Under the pieces are notes generated by a model, which was given only the letters and a program-made list of their open reading frames with translations, did not search any database and was not told the DNA's origin. Of a stretch of DNA of 46,647 nt, positions 1-7,934 are shown one piece after another. Source of the stretch: an uncultured Ruminococcus sp. (GTDB taxonomy: Bacteria > Bacillota > Clostridia > Oscillospirales > Acutalibacteraceae). The stretch spans positions 1-46,647 of the forward strand of contig CADANT010000006.1 in assembly GCA_902789345.1 (NCBI GenBank). Reading direction: 5' to 3'. The position numbers were made by a program, and so were the translations under genes. How positions within the stretch are numbered: the stretch's first letter is position 1; each line of letters opens with the position of its first letter.

Positions 1-59
1 TTTAACGGATTCCGGAAAAATATGCTCTACTTTTTTTATTTTTTTATAATTTATTTTGT

Positions 60-107
60 AGGCTCTTTTCCTTACCCCAACTTTTATTATAGAGCCTTTT
101 CATTTTG
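60..107 (+). terminator. Weak candidate terminator upstream of the ABC ATPase
   Basis: A 7-bp inverted repeat (AGGCTCT at 60-66, AGAGCCT at 91-97) is followed by TTTTCATTTT. The 24-base loop makes it a weak candidate. If real, it ends a gene lying before the window and leaves the ATPase at 181 as the first gene of its own transcript. The rest of 1-180 is AT-rich and shows no coding frame I can support. Confidence 0.35.
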
Positions 108-180
108 GTAAAGTTATACTATATTTATACCTGTAATATTTTTTATATATGTTTACATAATAATTGAGAGGTGTAAATAT

Positions 181-846
181 ATGAGTTTAATAAGTATGCG
201 GAATATTGTTAAAGAATACAAAGTAGGCGAAACCAGGCTAAGGGCACTTGACAATGTAAGCTTAGACATTGAGCAAGGGGAATTTGTGGCTATAGTAGGG
301 CAGTCAGGCTCGGGAAAATCTACCCTAATGAATATACTGGGCTGTTTAGATGTGCCGGATAAAGGTAAATATACGCTAAACGGAAATGACATTCTTACAG
401 AAAAAGAAAGCAGATTAAGCAAAATAAGAAACAGAGAAATAGGCTTTATTTTTCAAAGCTTCAATTTGGTTACTTCACTGTCGGCTATTGAAAATGTAGA
501 GCTTCCGTTAATATACAGAGGAATAAAAAAGAATACACGCAAGCGTTTGGCTGAGCGTGCGTTGGCTCTGGTTGACCTTGAAAGCAGGGCAAAGCATCTG
601 CCGGGGCAGCTTTCAGGAGGGCAACAGCAAAGAGTGGCTATTGCAAGGGCTATTGCGTCGTCACCGCCGCTAATATTGGCAGACGAACCAACAGGTAATT
701 TAGATGTTAGCTCAGGCAGTGAAATTATGAATATTCTTTTTAAGCTTCACAGCCAAGGCAAAACCATTATTATGATAACCCATGACAACACCATAGCCCA
801 CCGAGTTCCCAGAAGGGTTGAAATAAGCGACGGAAAACTGGTTTAG
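181..846 (+). CDS. ABC transporter ATP-binding protein, MacB/LolD family
   Basis: A 221-residue ATPase expected to power an inner-membrane permease of the MacB/FtsX type (peptide export, lipoprotein release or antimicrobial resistance). Visible motifs are Walker A GQSGSGKST (residues 40-48), a Q-loop around IFQSFNLV, the signature LSGGQQQRVAIARA, Walker B LILADEPTGNLD and the switch histidine in MITHD. The QSFNLV and EPTGNLD wording is typical of the MacB/LolD branch. GAGAGGTG lies 7 bases before the ATG. The length is normal for the family. No permease or membrane-fusion gene follows; the next 380 bases are non-coding, so the partner must lie upstream of the window or elsewhere. The substrate cannot be told from this gene. 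Confidence 0.9.
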   Translation: MSLISMRNIVKEYKVGETRLRALDNVSLDIEQGEFVAIVGQSGSGKSTLMNILGCLDVPDKGKYTLNGNDILTEKESRLSKIRNREIGFIFQSFNLVTSLSAIENVELPLIYRGIKKNTRKRLAERALALVDLESRAKHLPGQLSGGQQQRVAIARAIASSPPLILADEPTGNLDVSSGSEIMNILFKLHSQGKTIIMITHDNTIAHRVPRRVEISDGKLV

Positions 847-1101
847 GCAGTAAGCGGCAGTGTGAAATACAGGCAAAATACATCAAAAATATGACTGATA
901 ATGAAAATTGTCAGTTTGAATTAAAGTATAAAAATCGCTCTTAAAACCTTGTGCTAAATGAATAAAATAAATAAATTAAAAGTATAAGAAACCTCTAAAG
1001 AATTTTATATTTTTGACTAATATATTAAAAACAAGACCTCAAAAACCCCTAAACAGGCGGTTTGTTTATGACTATTGTATAAATAAAATGAGCTATTTTT
1101 G
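847..1101. other. Non-coding AT-rich stretch
   Basis: Very AT-rich DNA between the ABC ATPase and the promoter at 1102. No supported reading frame, no long repeat and no convincing terminator were seen. An expected permease gene is absent here. Confidence 0.6.
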
Positions 1102-1129
1102 TTGACATTCACAAAATTAGTGCTATAAT
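1102..1129 (+). promoter_or_regulatory. Sigma-A promoter of the small clostridial gene
   Basis: TTGACA (1102-1107), a 16-base spacer and TATAAT (1124-1129). Transcription should begin near 1136. At that point AGCAGG (1136-1141) can pair with CCTGCT (1151-1156), putting a hairpin at the extreme 5' end of the mRNA. Confidence 0.8.
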
Positions 1130-1227
1130 ATAATCAGCAGGAAAAAAGAACCTGCTAAAGTTTAGATCCGAAATGAGATTACCAAGTCCAGAGTAGGCAC
1201 GAATTATTTTAGAGGAGGAATTTTTTT

Positions 1228-1494
1228 ATGACACCTATGATTCAACTTCATGACATTGATGTTACTGAATTCCTTGCCGTGCTTGATACATGTCAGGGCA
1301 ATGTATTTTTGGTAACAAGAGAGGGCGACCATCTAAACCTAAAGAGTAAGCTTTGCCAGTTGGTTGGCTTAACACAGCTTATTGAGGGTGGTAAAATTGC
1401 TGAGGCTTACATCATTTGTGAAAATCCTGAAGATGAAGCTAAGCTGTTCAGATTTAACCTGTTTAAAGACACAGGCGACGCTGAAACTAAATAA
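1228..1494 (+). CDS. Small conserved clostridial protein of unknown function
   Basis: An 88-residue soluble, mildly acidic protein with an excellent ribosome site (GAGGAGG ahead of the ATG). It has no signal peptide or membrane segment. The segment GNVFLVTREGDHLNLKSKL followed by ICENPEDEAKLFRF resembles a short protein family I remember from many clostridia, sometimes mislabelled poly(A) polymerase; it has no known function. It has its own strong sigma-A promoter (1102), a 90-base leader starting with a hairpin, and a strong terminator at 1538, so it is a single-gene, probably well-expressed unit. No function is assigned. Confidence 0.8.
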   Translation: MTPMIQLHDIDVTEFLAVLDTCQGNVFLVTREGDHLNLKSKLCQLVGLTQLIEGGKIAEAYIICENPEDEAKLFRFNLFKDTGDAETK

Positions 1495-1537
1495 GAGCTT
1501 AATTGTTTTAGTATAGCTGAATAAACAGCCACAGAAG

Positions 1538-1570
1538 ATCCTGCACCGTTGGTAGTGCAGGATTTTTTTG
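1538..1570 (+). terminator. Strong intrinsic terminator
   Basis: ATCCTGCAC (1538-1546) pairs perfectly with GTGCAGGAT (1555-1563) over an 8-base loop and is followed by a T run. It closes the small gene at 1228 and insulates ypeB. Confidence 0.95.
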
Positions 1571-1576
1571 TTTTTG

Positions 1577-1606
1577 TGAATAATTATATATAGTCAACAC
1601 AAATTA
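1577..1606 (+). promoter_or_regulatory. Candidate sigma-G-like promoter of ypeB
   Basis: TGAATA (1577-1582), 17 bases, then CAAATTA (1600-1606), matching 5 of 7 positions of the forespore sigma-G -10 (CATACTA). ypeB belongs to the sigma-G regulon in Bacillus subtilis, which makes the reading plausible, but the region is AT-rich and the match is imperfect. Confidence 0.35.
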
Positions 1607-1638
1607 TACTTGTAAATTCCTTTTTTGGAGGCATTAAA

Positions 1639-2985
1639 ATGAAAACAAGGACAAAGGTGCGGCTAATAAGCTATATAGCGGCGGCTGTAGCAATTATTCT
1701 GGGAGCAGGCATAGTAGGCTACAACCTTGCAAATACCTACAAAACAACTATTCAGTATTCATACCACAGGTCCCTTAGTCAGCTGTCAGACTATTTTTCT
1801 TCTATTAAAAATACCCTGCAAAAGGGTGAGTATGCAAATACACAGCCACAGCAGTATGGGCTGGCTTCTAAGCTGATGGTAGAGGCAGAGGGGGCTAAAA
1901 ACGCACTTAGTCAGCTGCCTGTATCCCAACAGGACAGCGAGGGAATACAAAAGTATCTTACACAGGTTTCGGACTTTTCTTCATTTTGTATAGGTACTTT
2001 GTCACGCAATAACACACTAAGCGATGAAAACAAAGAGGCTTTAAATAAACTGGCGGAATATGCCGACAAGGTAGCCCCTCAGGTAGAGGAGCTGTCAGCC
2101 AGGTTTATTGACGGCACAGAGCATATAGGCAAGCTTAACGCACTGCAGGGCAACCTTGAGCAAACACAGCAAAGCAGTGACAAAACCGCTTTTGACAACA
2201 GCTTTTTGACAATCAGCGAAAGCTTTGTTGACTATCCCAGCTTAATATATGACGGCCCCTTTTCAGACAGTGTACAACGAAAAACTCCTAAGCTGACGGA
2301 AAATGCACAGGGCTGTTCTGTACAGCAGGCGCAGAAAACATTTGCTGATTTTGTTGATAAGGATACAGATGATGTGAAATATAAAGAAACCCGAAAGGGA
2401 AATCTGCCTGTATATGTTTTTGAGGGTGATAACCTTTACGGCACTGTAACGGTAAAGGGCGGCTATGTTTGTGAAATGTACTACACAAATACAGGCACAG
2501 ACAACAAGTACGTTTATAAACAGCTTTTGGCAAAGGCGCAGGATTTTTTGAAACAGCAAAAAATCGACAATATGACCGAAAGCTATTATATTATTGAAAA
2601 TGGTGTGTGTACAATAAACTTTGCATATTCGGAAAAGGAAACCACCTGCTACGGCGACCTTATTAAAGTTGGAGTGTCTACACAAACCGGCACCGTGGTA
2701 AGCTACAATGCAGAGGGCTACATTATGAATCATACACAGCACAATCTAAAAAGTATGAAGCTGTCTGTAAATCAGGCTAAAAACAGCGTAAGCGGCAAAT
2801 TGAACATTGTAGGCAGTAAAAAAGCCCTTATTCCACTGTCAACAGGAAAAGAGGTTCAGTGCTACGAATATACCTGCAAGGGCAAAAATGACGAAACAGT
2901 TCTTGTATATATAAACGGCGATACCGGTCTGGAGGAGCAAATTTTCATTCTCATAGAAAACGACAACGGCGTTTTGGTTATGTAG
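1639..2985 (+). CDS. ypeB: Germination protein YpeB
   Basis: A 448-residue protein matching YpeB in length and layout. A short basic N-terminus and one membrane anchor (about residues 8-30, rich in A, I, V and G) are followed by the conserved YpeB segment with YSYHRSLSQLSDYFSSIKNTLQ and C-terminal PepSY-like repeats. In Bacillus, YpeB sits in the spore inner membrane/cortex and is needed for the cortex hydrolase SleB to assemble and stay stable. It normally lies directly after sleB; here no sleB is adjacent, but a secreted lysozyme converges from downstream. GGAGG precedes the ATG by about 8 bases. A sigma-G-like site is at 1577 and a shared terminator at 3009. Confidence 0.92.
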   Translation: MKTRTKVRLISYIAAAVAIILGAGIVGYNLANTYKTTIQYSYHRSLSQLSDYFSSIKNTLQKGEYANTQPQQYGLASKLMVEAEGAKNALSQLPVSQQDSEGIQKYLTQVSDFSSFCIGTLSRNNTLSDENKEALNKLAEYADKVAPQVEELSARFIDGTEHIGKLNALQGNLEQTQQSSDKTAFDNSFLTISESFVDYPSLIYDGPFSDSVQRKTPKLTENAQGCSVQQAQKTFADFVDKDTDDVKYKETRKGNLPVYVFEGDNLYGTVTVKGGYVCEMYYTNTGTDNKYVYKQLLAKAQDFLKQQKIDNMTESYYIIENGVCTINFAYSEKETTCYGDLIKVGVSTQTGTVVSYNAEGYIMNHTQHNLKSMKLSVNQAKNSVSGKLNIVGSKKALIPLSTGKEVQCYEYTCKGKNDETVLVYINGDTGLEEQIFILIENDNGVLVM

Positions 2986-3008
2986 GATGCAGCGGCGCCT
3001 GTAATAAC

Positions 3009-3043
3009 AAAAAAGGTCGGAGAAGTTTCTCCGACCTTTTTTT
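3009..3043 (+). terminator. Bidirectional intrinsic terminator after ypeB
   Basis: AAAAAGGTCGGAGAA and TTCTCCGACCTTTTTTT form a long perfect stem with a tiny loop. The A run before it and the T run after it let it work on both strands. It ends ypeB and backs up the minus-strand lysozyme terminator at 3116. Confidence 0.93.
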
Positions 3044-3110
3044 AATATCTTCAGCCAGTCCCGCTCAAGGGGCTGAACACACAGCCACTTGCTATGGTGG
3101 AAGAGCTAGG
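3044..3110. other. Multi-stem structured segment, candidate small RNA
   Basis: Between two terminators lies a segment with three nested pairings: TCTTC with GAAGA on the outside, then CAGCC...GGCTG (around 3053-3075) and CCAC...GTGG (around 3086-3100), a three-way-junction layout. It is GC-richer than its surroundings and has no reading frame. I do not recognise the RNA class and cannot tell the strand. Confidence 0.35.
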
Positions 3111-3115
3111 TTTAT

Positions 3116-3183
3116 ACAAAAAATTCTCCAATCCGCTGCAATAAGGTGTTCAAGACCTATTGCAAAGAGAAAGGAGAATTTAA
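3116..3183 (-). terminator. Nested-hairpin terminator of the lysozyme gene
   Basis: On the minus strand AAATTCTCC and GGAGAATTT close a stem that ends in a run of six T. An inner hairpin (GCAATAGGT with ACCTTATTGC, one bulge) sits inside it. This two-tier structure lies 50 bases after the lysozyme stop codon. Confidence 0.7.
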
Positions 3184-3232
3184 TGTAAATAATTATCTTA
3201 TCTGGTTGGTTGCATATACAGCGGTTTTATTA

Positions 3233-5437
3233 TTAATAGCAGTTCCAGCGGTATGTCATACCGTAATTGTTGTCGCTGCCATCTCTTACATAATCGCCGT
3301 AGCAGAATACTTCAAGCTCGTCAATTCGTCTGTATAGCAAGCCCCATACGCAGCCGCCTGCGTGGTGCCACTGTATCAGTTCGGACTGGAGTGCCTTTTT
3401 GTTGACATAATTCATATCTCTTACGCCGTTGTGCCAACAATTTTTCAGAATTCCCGAAACATCGCTGTCGTTCAGTACGCCAGGGCCTAGATTGTAAACA
3501 AGCATTACAAGTGCGTCAAACTGCTGTTGGTTAAACTTAATGTTGTTGGATGTCATAAAGTTGTTTACAGCTGATGAATATACGCTGTCGTTCATAGTTT
3601 TTACCATAAACGCAAAGGCTTCTTCCTGTGACATATTGTTGTAGAACGCATCGCCGTTTCTTACAACATATCCGTAGCCAACAGTTGGTGTGTCGTAAAC
3701 CAACGGGTCGTCTGTAACTGAGCTTAAGAAGCCCTCGTATGATGAATTTAGGGCTAGAATTTCGTTGCTTGGTCTGCGCTGGCTGTAGGAGGTAGTTTTT
3801 GCAGAGGTAACATTTGTTACAAAAACAGTGCTTTTGCCGCCCTCACAGGTGCTGTACTTTCCGTTGTTGTTGTACATTGAATATGCTGTTACAGGGTATT
3901 CACCGGCTGAGTTAAAGGTGTAGTAGCCTTTCCAAATGTATCTGTTGCCGGAGCTGTCCAGGGATTTCTTTGTAGCGGCAACGGATTTTGTAGTGTTGCC
4001 TATCTTAATGTTAAACTTTACAGCTGTGCGCTGTTTGTCTGTAATAGCTATAAGCTCAACCTTTTGGTTTTTTGAGGCTGAATTAGGAGATGAATAGCTG
4101 AAACGAACAGGCTCGGAGCCAACTACAGTAATTGCACAGGTACGCTTTGAACCGTAGTAGTTAGCTGTAATAATTGCCACACCCTGTTTTTTAGCTGTAA
4201 CAAATCCGTTTGAATTTACGGTACAAACGCTTGTGTCAGATGAACTGAAGCTTGAACCGGTTGATTTTAGATAAACTGTTTTTCCGTTGTTAAGTGTGTA
4301 TGTAGAGTAAGGAACATAGGTATCTGAAGAATAGGAAGAAACGGTAATTTTGCAGGTTTTCTTTGTTGAACCTGCCGCAACTGTAATTGTAGCTGTTCCT
4401 GCGCCAACGCCTGTAACAATTCCGTTGCTGCTTACCTTTGCAACAGAGGTGTTGGAGGATGAGTAGGTAACGCTTGCGGAAGGGGAGGTGGTAGCCTTAA
4501 TGTAGCTGTGGTTTCCCTTTAGAATTGATGTTGATGTTGCAGAAATGTTTAACGCTACGCTGTTTGTTTTTACTGTAACTGTACATTTTGCAGTTTTACC
4601 GTTGTAGGTTTTAAAGGTTATTACTGTTGAACCTGCCTTTTTGGCTGTTACCAAAACCTTGTTGCCGCTTACCAATGACGCCGAGGCTACATTGCTGTTG
4701 CTTGATGAAACAGTGTATGAGCCTGAATAGCTGCCCGAAGATAACTTAGAAGTAAGCGTAACTGCCTTGCCAATCTCAAGTGAAGTTGAGGTCTGACTAA
4801 GAGTTACAGAGGTTGGTGCGTTTTTTACAGTAACCTTCGCAGTTGCTTTAACACCATTGTATGCTTTGCAGGTAATGGTGTATGTGCCGGCCTTTTTAGC
4901 TGTTACAAGACCGCCTGCCATAGTTATAGATGCACCGGAGGCGTTGCTGGTATAATAGTGCCTTTGGTAAGAGCCTGCACCGGCGTTCAGTGTGCTGCCA
5001 AAGTCGTGTGTTTCACCTACGCCAAGTGTAACAGCTGTAGCATCTAATTTCATAGACTTTGGAGCCGGTTTAACTGTAAACTCTGCCTTTGCTCTTGTTC
5101 CGTTTGCGGCTCTGCAGCATATTACAGCTTTACCCGGCTTTCTGCATTCTATTGTGCCGTCAGAAGATACTCTGATTACATTACTGTTTGAGGTTGACCA
5201 GGTTTGCTTGCCGCCGGTGCCAAAGCTTGGCTTAAGCTTGTATTTTTCGCCAACTCCGAAAATTGCACCGTTTGGTGTAATTTTTGCAGCTGACGAAGCT
5301 GTGCTTGCCACGGTAATTGCCGCTTTAGTGCTGTTTTGCTCATAATTAACTGCGCCTGCCACCGGAAAAGCCGTAACCAACATTGCACTTACACAGGCAG
5401 AGGCAATTAATTTTTTTAGCACTGAATGTGATACCAT
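3233..5437 (-). CDS. Secreted lysozyme with Ig-like (BIG2) repeats and a GH24 domain
   Basis: About 734 residues. The start is the ATG at 5437 because AGGAGG lies 6 bases before it; an upstream in-frame start would lack a site. Residues 1-30 are a Sec signal peptide (KK, hydrophobic core, AGA-like cleavage). About five BIG2-type Ig-like domains follow (recurring SNSNV, GxVTAKKAGT and VTV patterns), then one further beta-rich domain. The last 170 or so residues look like a phage-type GH24 muramidase: Glu in SSYEGF, Asp in DDPLVYD, Thr in TPTVGYGYV, and a helix with FDALVMLVYNLG. The protein is Ser/Thr-rich and has no sortase or S-layer anchor. It probably cleaves peptidoglycan outside the cell. 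It converges on ypeB and lies downstream of the two-component genes but has its own promoter. Confidence 0.88.
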   Translation of the reverse strand: MVSHSVLKKLIASACVSAMLVTAFPVAGAVNYEQNSTKAAITVASTASSAAKITPNGAIFGVGEKYKLKPSFGTGGKQTWSTSNSNVIRVSSDGTIECRKPGKAVICCRAANGTRAKAEFTVKPAPKSMKLDATAVTLGVGETHDFGSTLNAGAGSYQRHYYTSNASGASITMAGGLVTAKKAGTYTITCKAYNGVKATAKVTVKNAPTSVTLSQTSTSLEIGKAVTLTSKLSSGSYSGSYTVSSSNSNVASASLVSGNKVLVTAKKAGSTVITFKTYNGKTAKCTVTVKTNSVALNISATSTSILKGNHSYIKATTSPSASVTYSSSNTSVAKVSSNGIVTGVGAGTATITVAAGSTKKTCKITVSSYSSDTYVPYSTYTLNNGKTVYLKSTGSSFSSSDTSVCTVNSNGFVTAKKQGVAIITANYYGSKRTCAITVVGSEPVRFSYSSPNSASKNQKVELIAITDKQRTAVKFNIKIGNTTKSVAATKKSLDSSGNRYIWKGYYTFNSAGEYPVTAYSMYNNNGKYSTCEGGKSTVFVTNVTSAKTTSYSQRRPSNEILALNSSYEGFLSSVTDDPLVYDTPTVGYGYVVRNGDAFYNNMSQEEAFAFMVKTMNDSVYSSAVNNFMTSNNIKFNQQQFDALVMLVYNLGPGVLNDSDVSGILKNCWHNGVRDMNYVNKKALQSELIQWHHAGGCVWGLLYRRIDELEVFCYGDYVRDGSDNNYGMTYRWNCY

Positions 5438-5476
5438 AATATTCCTCCTAAAAAATAACAAAATTGTCATACTATC

Positions 5477-5505
5477 ATTATAAACTTTATTAACAAAGAT
5501 TTCAA
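5477..5505 (-). promoter_or_regulatory. Sigma-A promoter of the lysozyme gene
   Basis: On the minus strand TTGAAA (5500-5505), 17 bases, TATAAT (5477-5482). The leader is about 33 bases. It separates the lysozyme from the upstream kinase operon. Confidence 0.8.
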
Positions 5506-5655
5506 GTTTGTAACCATTTAGTTCAAATATTGTTTACAATTTAAGGAAGCTTTTTAGGAAAAGTATACAAATCATTTTAATATATTATAGTTAAATAGAC
5601 ATAAGCTTAAAAAGTTATTAAGCCCATATGTAGTATGTTTTGCTTTGCTGTGGCG

Positions 5656-6969
5656 TCAGACGGTACCCCTAAGCATAACATTTGCACTGAATAATCCGTC
5701 AGAATGTACAAATTGGCAGTAGCCGCCGTCCTTTTCGGCTATACGGCGTACCGACTCAATTCCGATACCGTTGCCGGAATGCTTTGAGGATTGAAAAATA
5801 CCGTTTTTCTCTTTTGGTATGTGGTCGAATGTGTTTTCAACTGTAATTACCACAACATTTTCAGAATGAAGGTAAGCCTGCACCTTTATTTTTCTTTTTG
5901 CCTTTTTTGTACAAAGGCTTGCCTCCAGTGCATTTTCCATTAGGTTTGACAGCACCAGGCATATGTCTATGTCTGATACAGGCAGCTTGTACGGCAGGTT
6001 TAATTCGGTAGTATAGGGAATGTCGTTTTCCTTGTAGCGCAGACAGTAGTGAGAGGCTACGCTGTCTACAGCAGGGTTATCGCACAGCTTTAACTCAGAA
6101 GCGGGAATACTCTCACGGGCTTGTGCCAGGTAGCTGTTAAGCTCTGCCCACTCTTTACGATTAACTAAAGCGGTTATTACAGAAAAATGGTGGCGCATAT
6201 CGTGCCTGGCCTGTTTTGTTTCCTCAATAGAATTACACAGCCTGTCATACTGAGCTTGCTGTAAAGAAAGAAACTGGTTTTCCTGCCGCAGGCGGTCATT
6301 TTTATTAAGACTTTTTGCCATAAAATAAAATAGAAAATAGAAAAGAAGTAAAACCGCCAGAAAGGTTATGCCTATTAAAATGTACCCTTGTGAAATGCGG
6401 CCCTGATGCAGTATATCGGGGTGTATGGGAATCATAAATAGATTTAAGGCTATAAAGACAGAGGGCAGTAACCAAAACACATACCAGGTTTGTACAATGC
6501 CGTCGTCGTCAATCAGTTCAGCTACAGGGTGGATTGCAGGGTACCATGCAAGGAGAACAAATGCCCAACAAAACAAATTGTAGCTTACTGCAACGCTTAA
6601 ACTGAACCAAGGCTCGGTATTGTACGGATTTATCATTGAATCAATGGCTCTTGAAATACTGCCCAGGCAGGAGTAAACGGCACATATTGCTAAAATTACA
6701 CTTACAGATTTCCAGTGGGGTATGCTAAGGGTTGCGCAGTATGCACAGCTTAGAACTATTACTATGGGTATAGCTACCCACAGCGCCTGTGTTTTTAACA
6801 GAAAGCTTACAAACCCTCCCAAAATACACAGAAGAATTGATATAGGCACGCCTACTGCCGCAAGGCGGCCAACCTTAACCTTTAAATGACGCTTCATTGG
6901 AAAATAAGCAAGAAGTACACCGGGAATTATAGCCGATAATTCAATAATAGGGCGAAGAACATTAAGCAT
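5656..6969 (-). CDS. GHKL sensor histidine kinase (AgrC/LytS type)
   Basis: A 437-residue membrane kinase paired with the LytTR regulator just upstream. The N-terminal 220 residues hold about six hydrophobic segments, presumably the sensor. A coiled linker (about 222-250) leads to the phospho-acceptor block QARHDMRHHFS with His near residue 256. The ATPase lobe shows the N-box LSNLMENALEAS and G-box GNGIGIES typical of GHKL kinases working with LytTR regulators. The ATG overlaps the regulator stop by one base (TAATG), so translation is coupled. No AgrD-like peptide or AgrB gene lies nearby, so the signal is unknown. Confidence 0.9.
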   Translation of the reverse strand: MLNVLRPIIELSAIIPGVLLAYFPMKRHLKVKVGRLAAVGVPISILLCILGGFVSFLLKTQALWVAIPIVIVLSCAYCATLSIPHWKSVSVILAICAVYSCLGSISRAIDSMINPYNTEPWFSLSVAVSYNLFCWAFVLLAWYPAIHPVAELIDDDGIVQTWYVFWLLPSVFIALNLFMIPIHPDILHQGRISQGYILIGITFLAVLLLFYFLFYFMAKSLNKNDRLRQENQFLSLQQAQYDRLCNSIEETKQARHDMRHHFSVITALVNRKEWAELNSYLAQARESIPASELKLCDNPAVDSVASHYCLRYKENDIPYTTELNLPYKLPVSDIDICLVLSNLMENALEASLCTKKAKRKIKVQAYLHSENVVVITVENTFDHIPKEKNGIFQSSKHSGNGIGIESVRRIAEKDGGYCQFVHSDGLFSANVMLRGTV

Positions 6970-7688
6970 TATACCTGCCCCCTTTTAAAAAGAAAATCAC
7001 CAAAAACCGCACGGGCGGATTTTGCAGTATTACGGCTGACAGAGATTTTTTCTTCGTTATCCATTGTAAAAGCAGAGCCGTCGTAATCCTTTGCGTGCTC
7101 AAGGTTAATAATTATTCCTCGGTTACATATAAAGAACCGTTCGTCACCGTTAAGCTCTGCAACAAAATCAGAAAAGGTTTTTCTGGTTACTGTGGTTTTT
7201 CCGTTGACAGTATGTATATGAATACAGTGTTTATAATGCTCTGCATATAAAATATCGCACAGGCGTATTCTGTTTATTCCGCCTACAACCCGCACATCTA
7301 AATACTTGTCCGGTACAGGCAGCTTACTTACAATTTCGTCTATAATTTCCGACAGTTCATTTTCTGTATATGGCTTTACAAGGTATTGAAACGCACGAAC
7401 ACGAAAGCCCTCCAGGGCGTGCTCTGTTGAGGTGGTTGTTAATACAATTAAGCAGTTTTTGTCAAAGCTCCGCAGCTTTTTTGAAATATCAATGCCGTTT
7501 TCGTTACCCATATAAATATCCATAAAAACAAGTGCAAATTTATTTTGTTTGGCAGCCGTTAAAAAAGGTTCACCGCTGTTATATTCAAAAATTTCCGCGC
7601 TTATTGCGTGACATTCCAGTCTGGCAGACACCCTTTGGTGCAGTTCTTTTCGTTCCGATTCTATATCATCAACAATGGCTATACGCAT
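6969..7688 (-). CDS. LytTR-family response regulator
   Basis: 239 residues from the ATG at 7688, chosen because the protein then begins MRIAIVDD like its family and GGGGGT lies just ahead. The receiver domain has the acidic pair D7-D8, the phospho-acceptor Asp57 in FMDIYMG, and Lys in LVKPY. A LytTR DNA-binding domain (about 145-239) contains ILYAEHYKHCIHIH and FFICNRGIIINLEHA. It is the first gene of the kinase operon, behind an extended -10 promoter at 7721. A candidate binding repeat at 7759 lies between this promoter and the divergent gene at 7935. Confidence 0.93.
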   Translation of the reverse strand: MRIAIVDDIESERKELHQRVSARLECHAISAEIFEYNSGEPFLTAAKQNKFALVFMDIYMGNENGIDISKKLRSFDKNCLIVLTTTSTEHALEGFRVRAFQYLVKPYTENELSEIIDEIVSKLPVPDKYLDVRVVGGINRIRLCDILYAEHYKHCIHIHTVNGKTTVTRKTFSDFVAELNGDERFFICNRGIIINLEHAKDYDGSAFTMDNEEKISVSRNTAKSARAVFGDFLFKRGQV

Positions 7689-7720
7689 TGCTATACCCCC
7701 AAGTAAATTCTTTGTTTTAT

Positions 7721-7729
7721 ATTGTAGCA
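7721..7729 (-). promoter_or_regulatory. Extended -10 promoter of the two-component operon
   Basis: Minus strand TGCTACAAT, an extended -10 with no good -35, about 33 bases before the regulator start codon. Lack of a -35 suits a promoter that is weak or activator-dependent. Confidence 0.5.
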
Positions 7730-7758
7730 TATATCACCGAAAAAGTCCTATGTTCATT

Positions 7759-7787
7759 GCCGTTTAGGACGGTTTTTTACCGTTTGT
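7759..7787. promoter_or_regulatory. Candidate LytTR direct-repeat operator
   Basis: GCCGTTTAG (7759-7767) and ACCGTTTGT (7779-7787) are direct repeats with a 20-base period. LytTR regulators bind two ~9-base direct repeats about 21-22 bases apart, often resembling ACAGTTAAG. The pair sits just upstream of the -35 position for the -10 at 7821 and in the divergent control region of the LytTR operon. Confidence 0.5.
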
Positions 7788-7820
7788 GCAAACTGTGTGG
7801 CAAATGTCCCCAAAATATTC

Positions 7821-7826
7821 TATAAT
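7821..7826 (+). promoter_or_regulatory. -10 element of the HdeD-like gene
   Basis: TATAAT with no recognisable -35 at the right distance (TGGCAA), directly downstream of the repeat at 7759. This arrangement fits an activator-dependent promoter giving a leader of about 100 bases. Confidence 0.5.
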
Positions 7827-7934
7827 ATGTCTAATAGGGGGGATGTATGGCACTGTGTCTTTGCAGGTAAATAAAAATTACCGAAATAATGCTGTACATA
7901 ATTAACCCAAAAATTATACAGAGGAGGTACATAT

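Noticed and set aside
2263-2742. Open frame on the minus strand inside ypeB
   Set aside because: No ribosome site, unusual composition, and it lies wholly inside a well-supported gene.
3146-3337. 63-codon hydrophobic frame
   Set aside because: It overlaps the lysozyme gene end on the other strand and lies over a terminator. The GGAG-preceded ATG at 3183 is in another frame and is followed at once by a stop.
5438-5570. TGTAAA-type half-site as a WalR box near the lysozyme promoter
   Set aside because: Only one hexamer matches; the second half at the required spacing does not.
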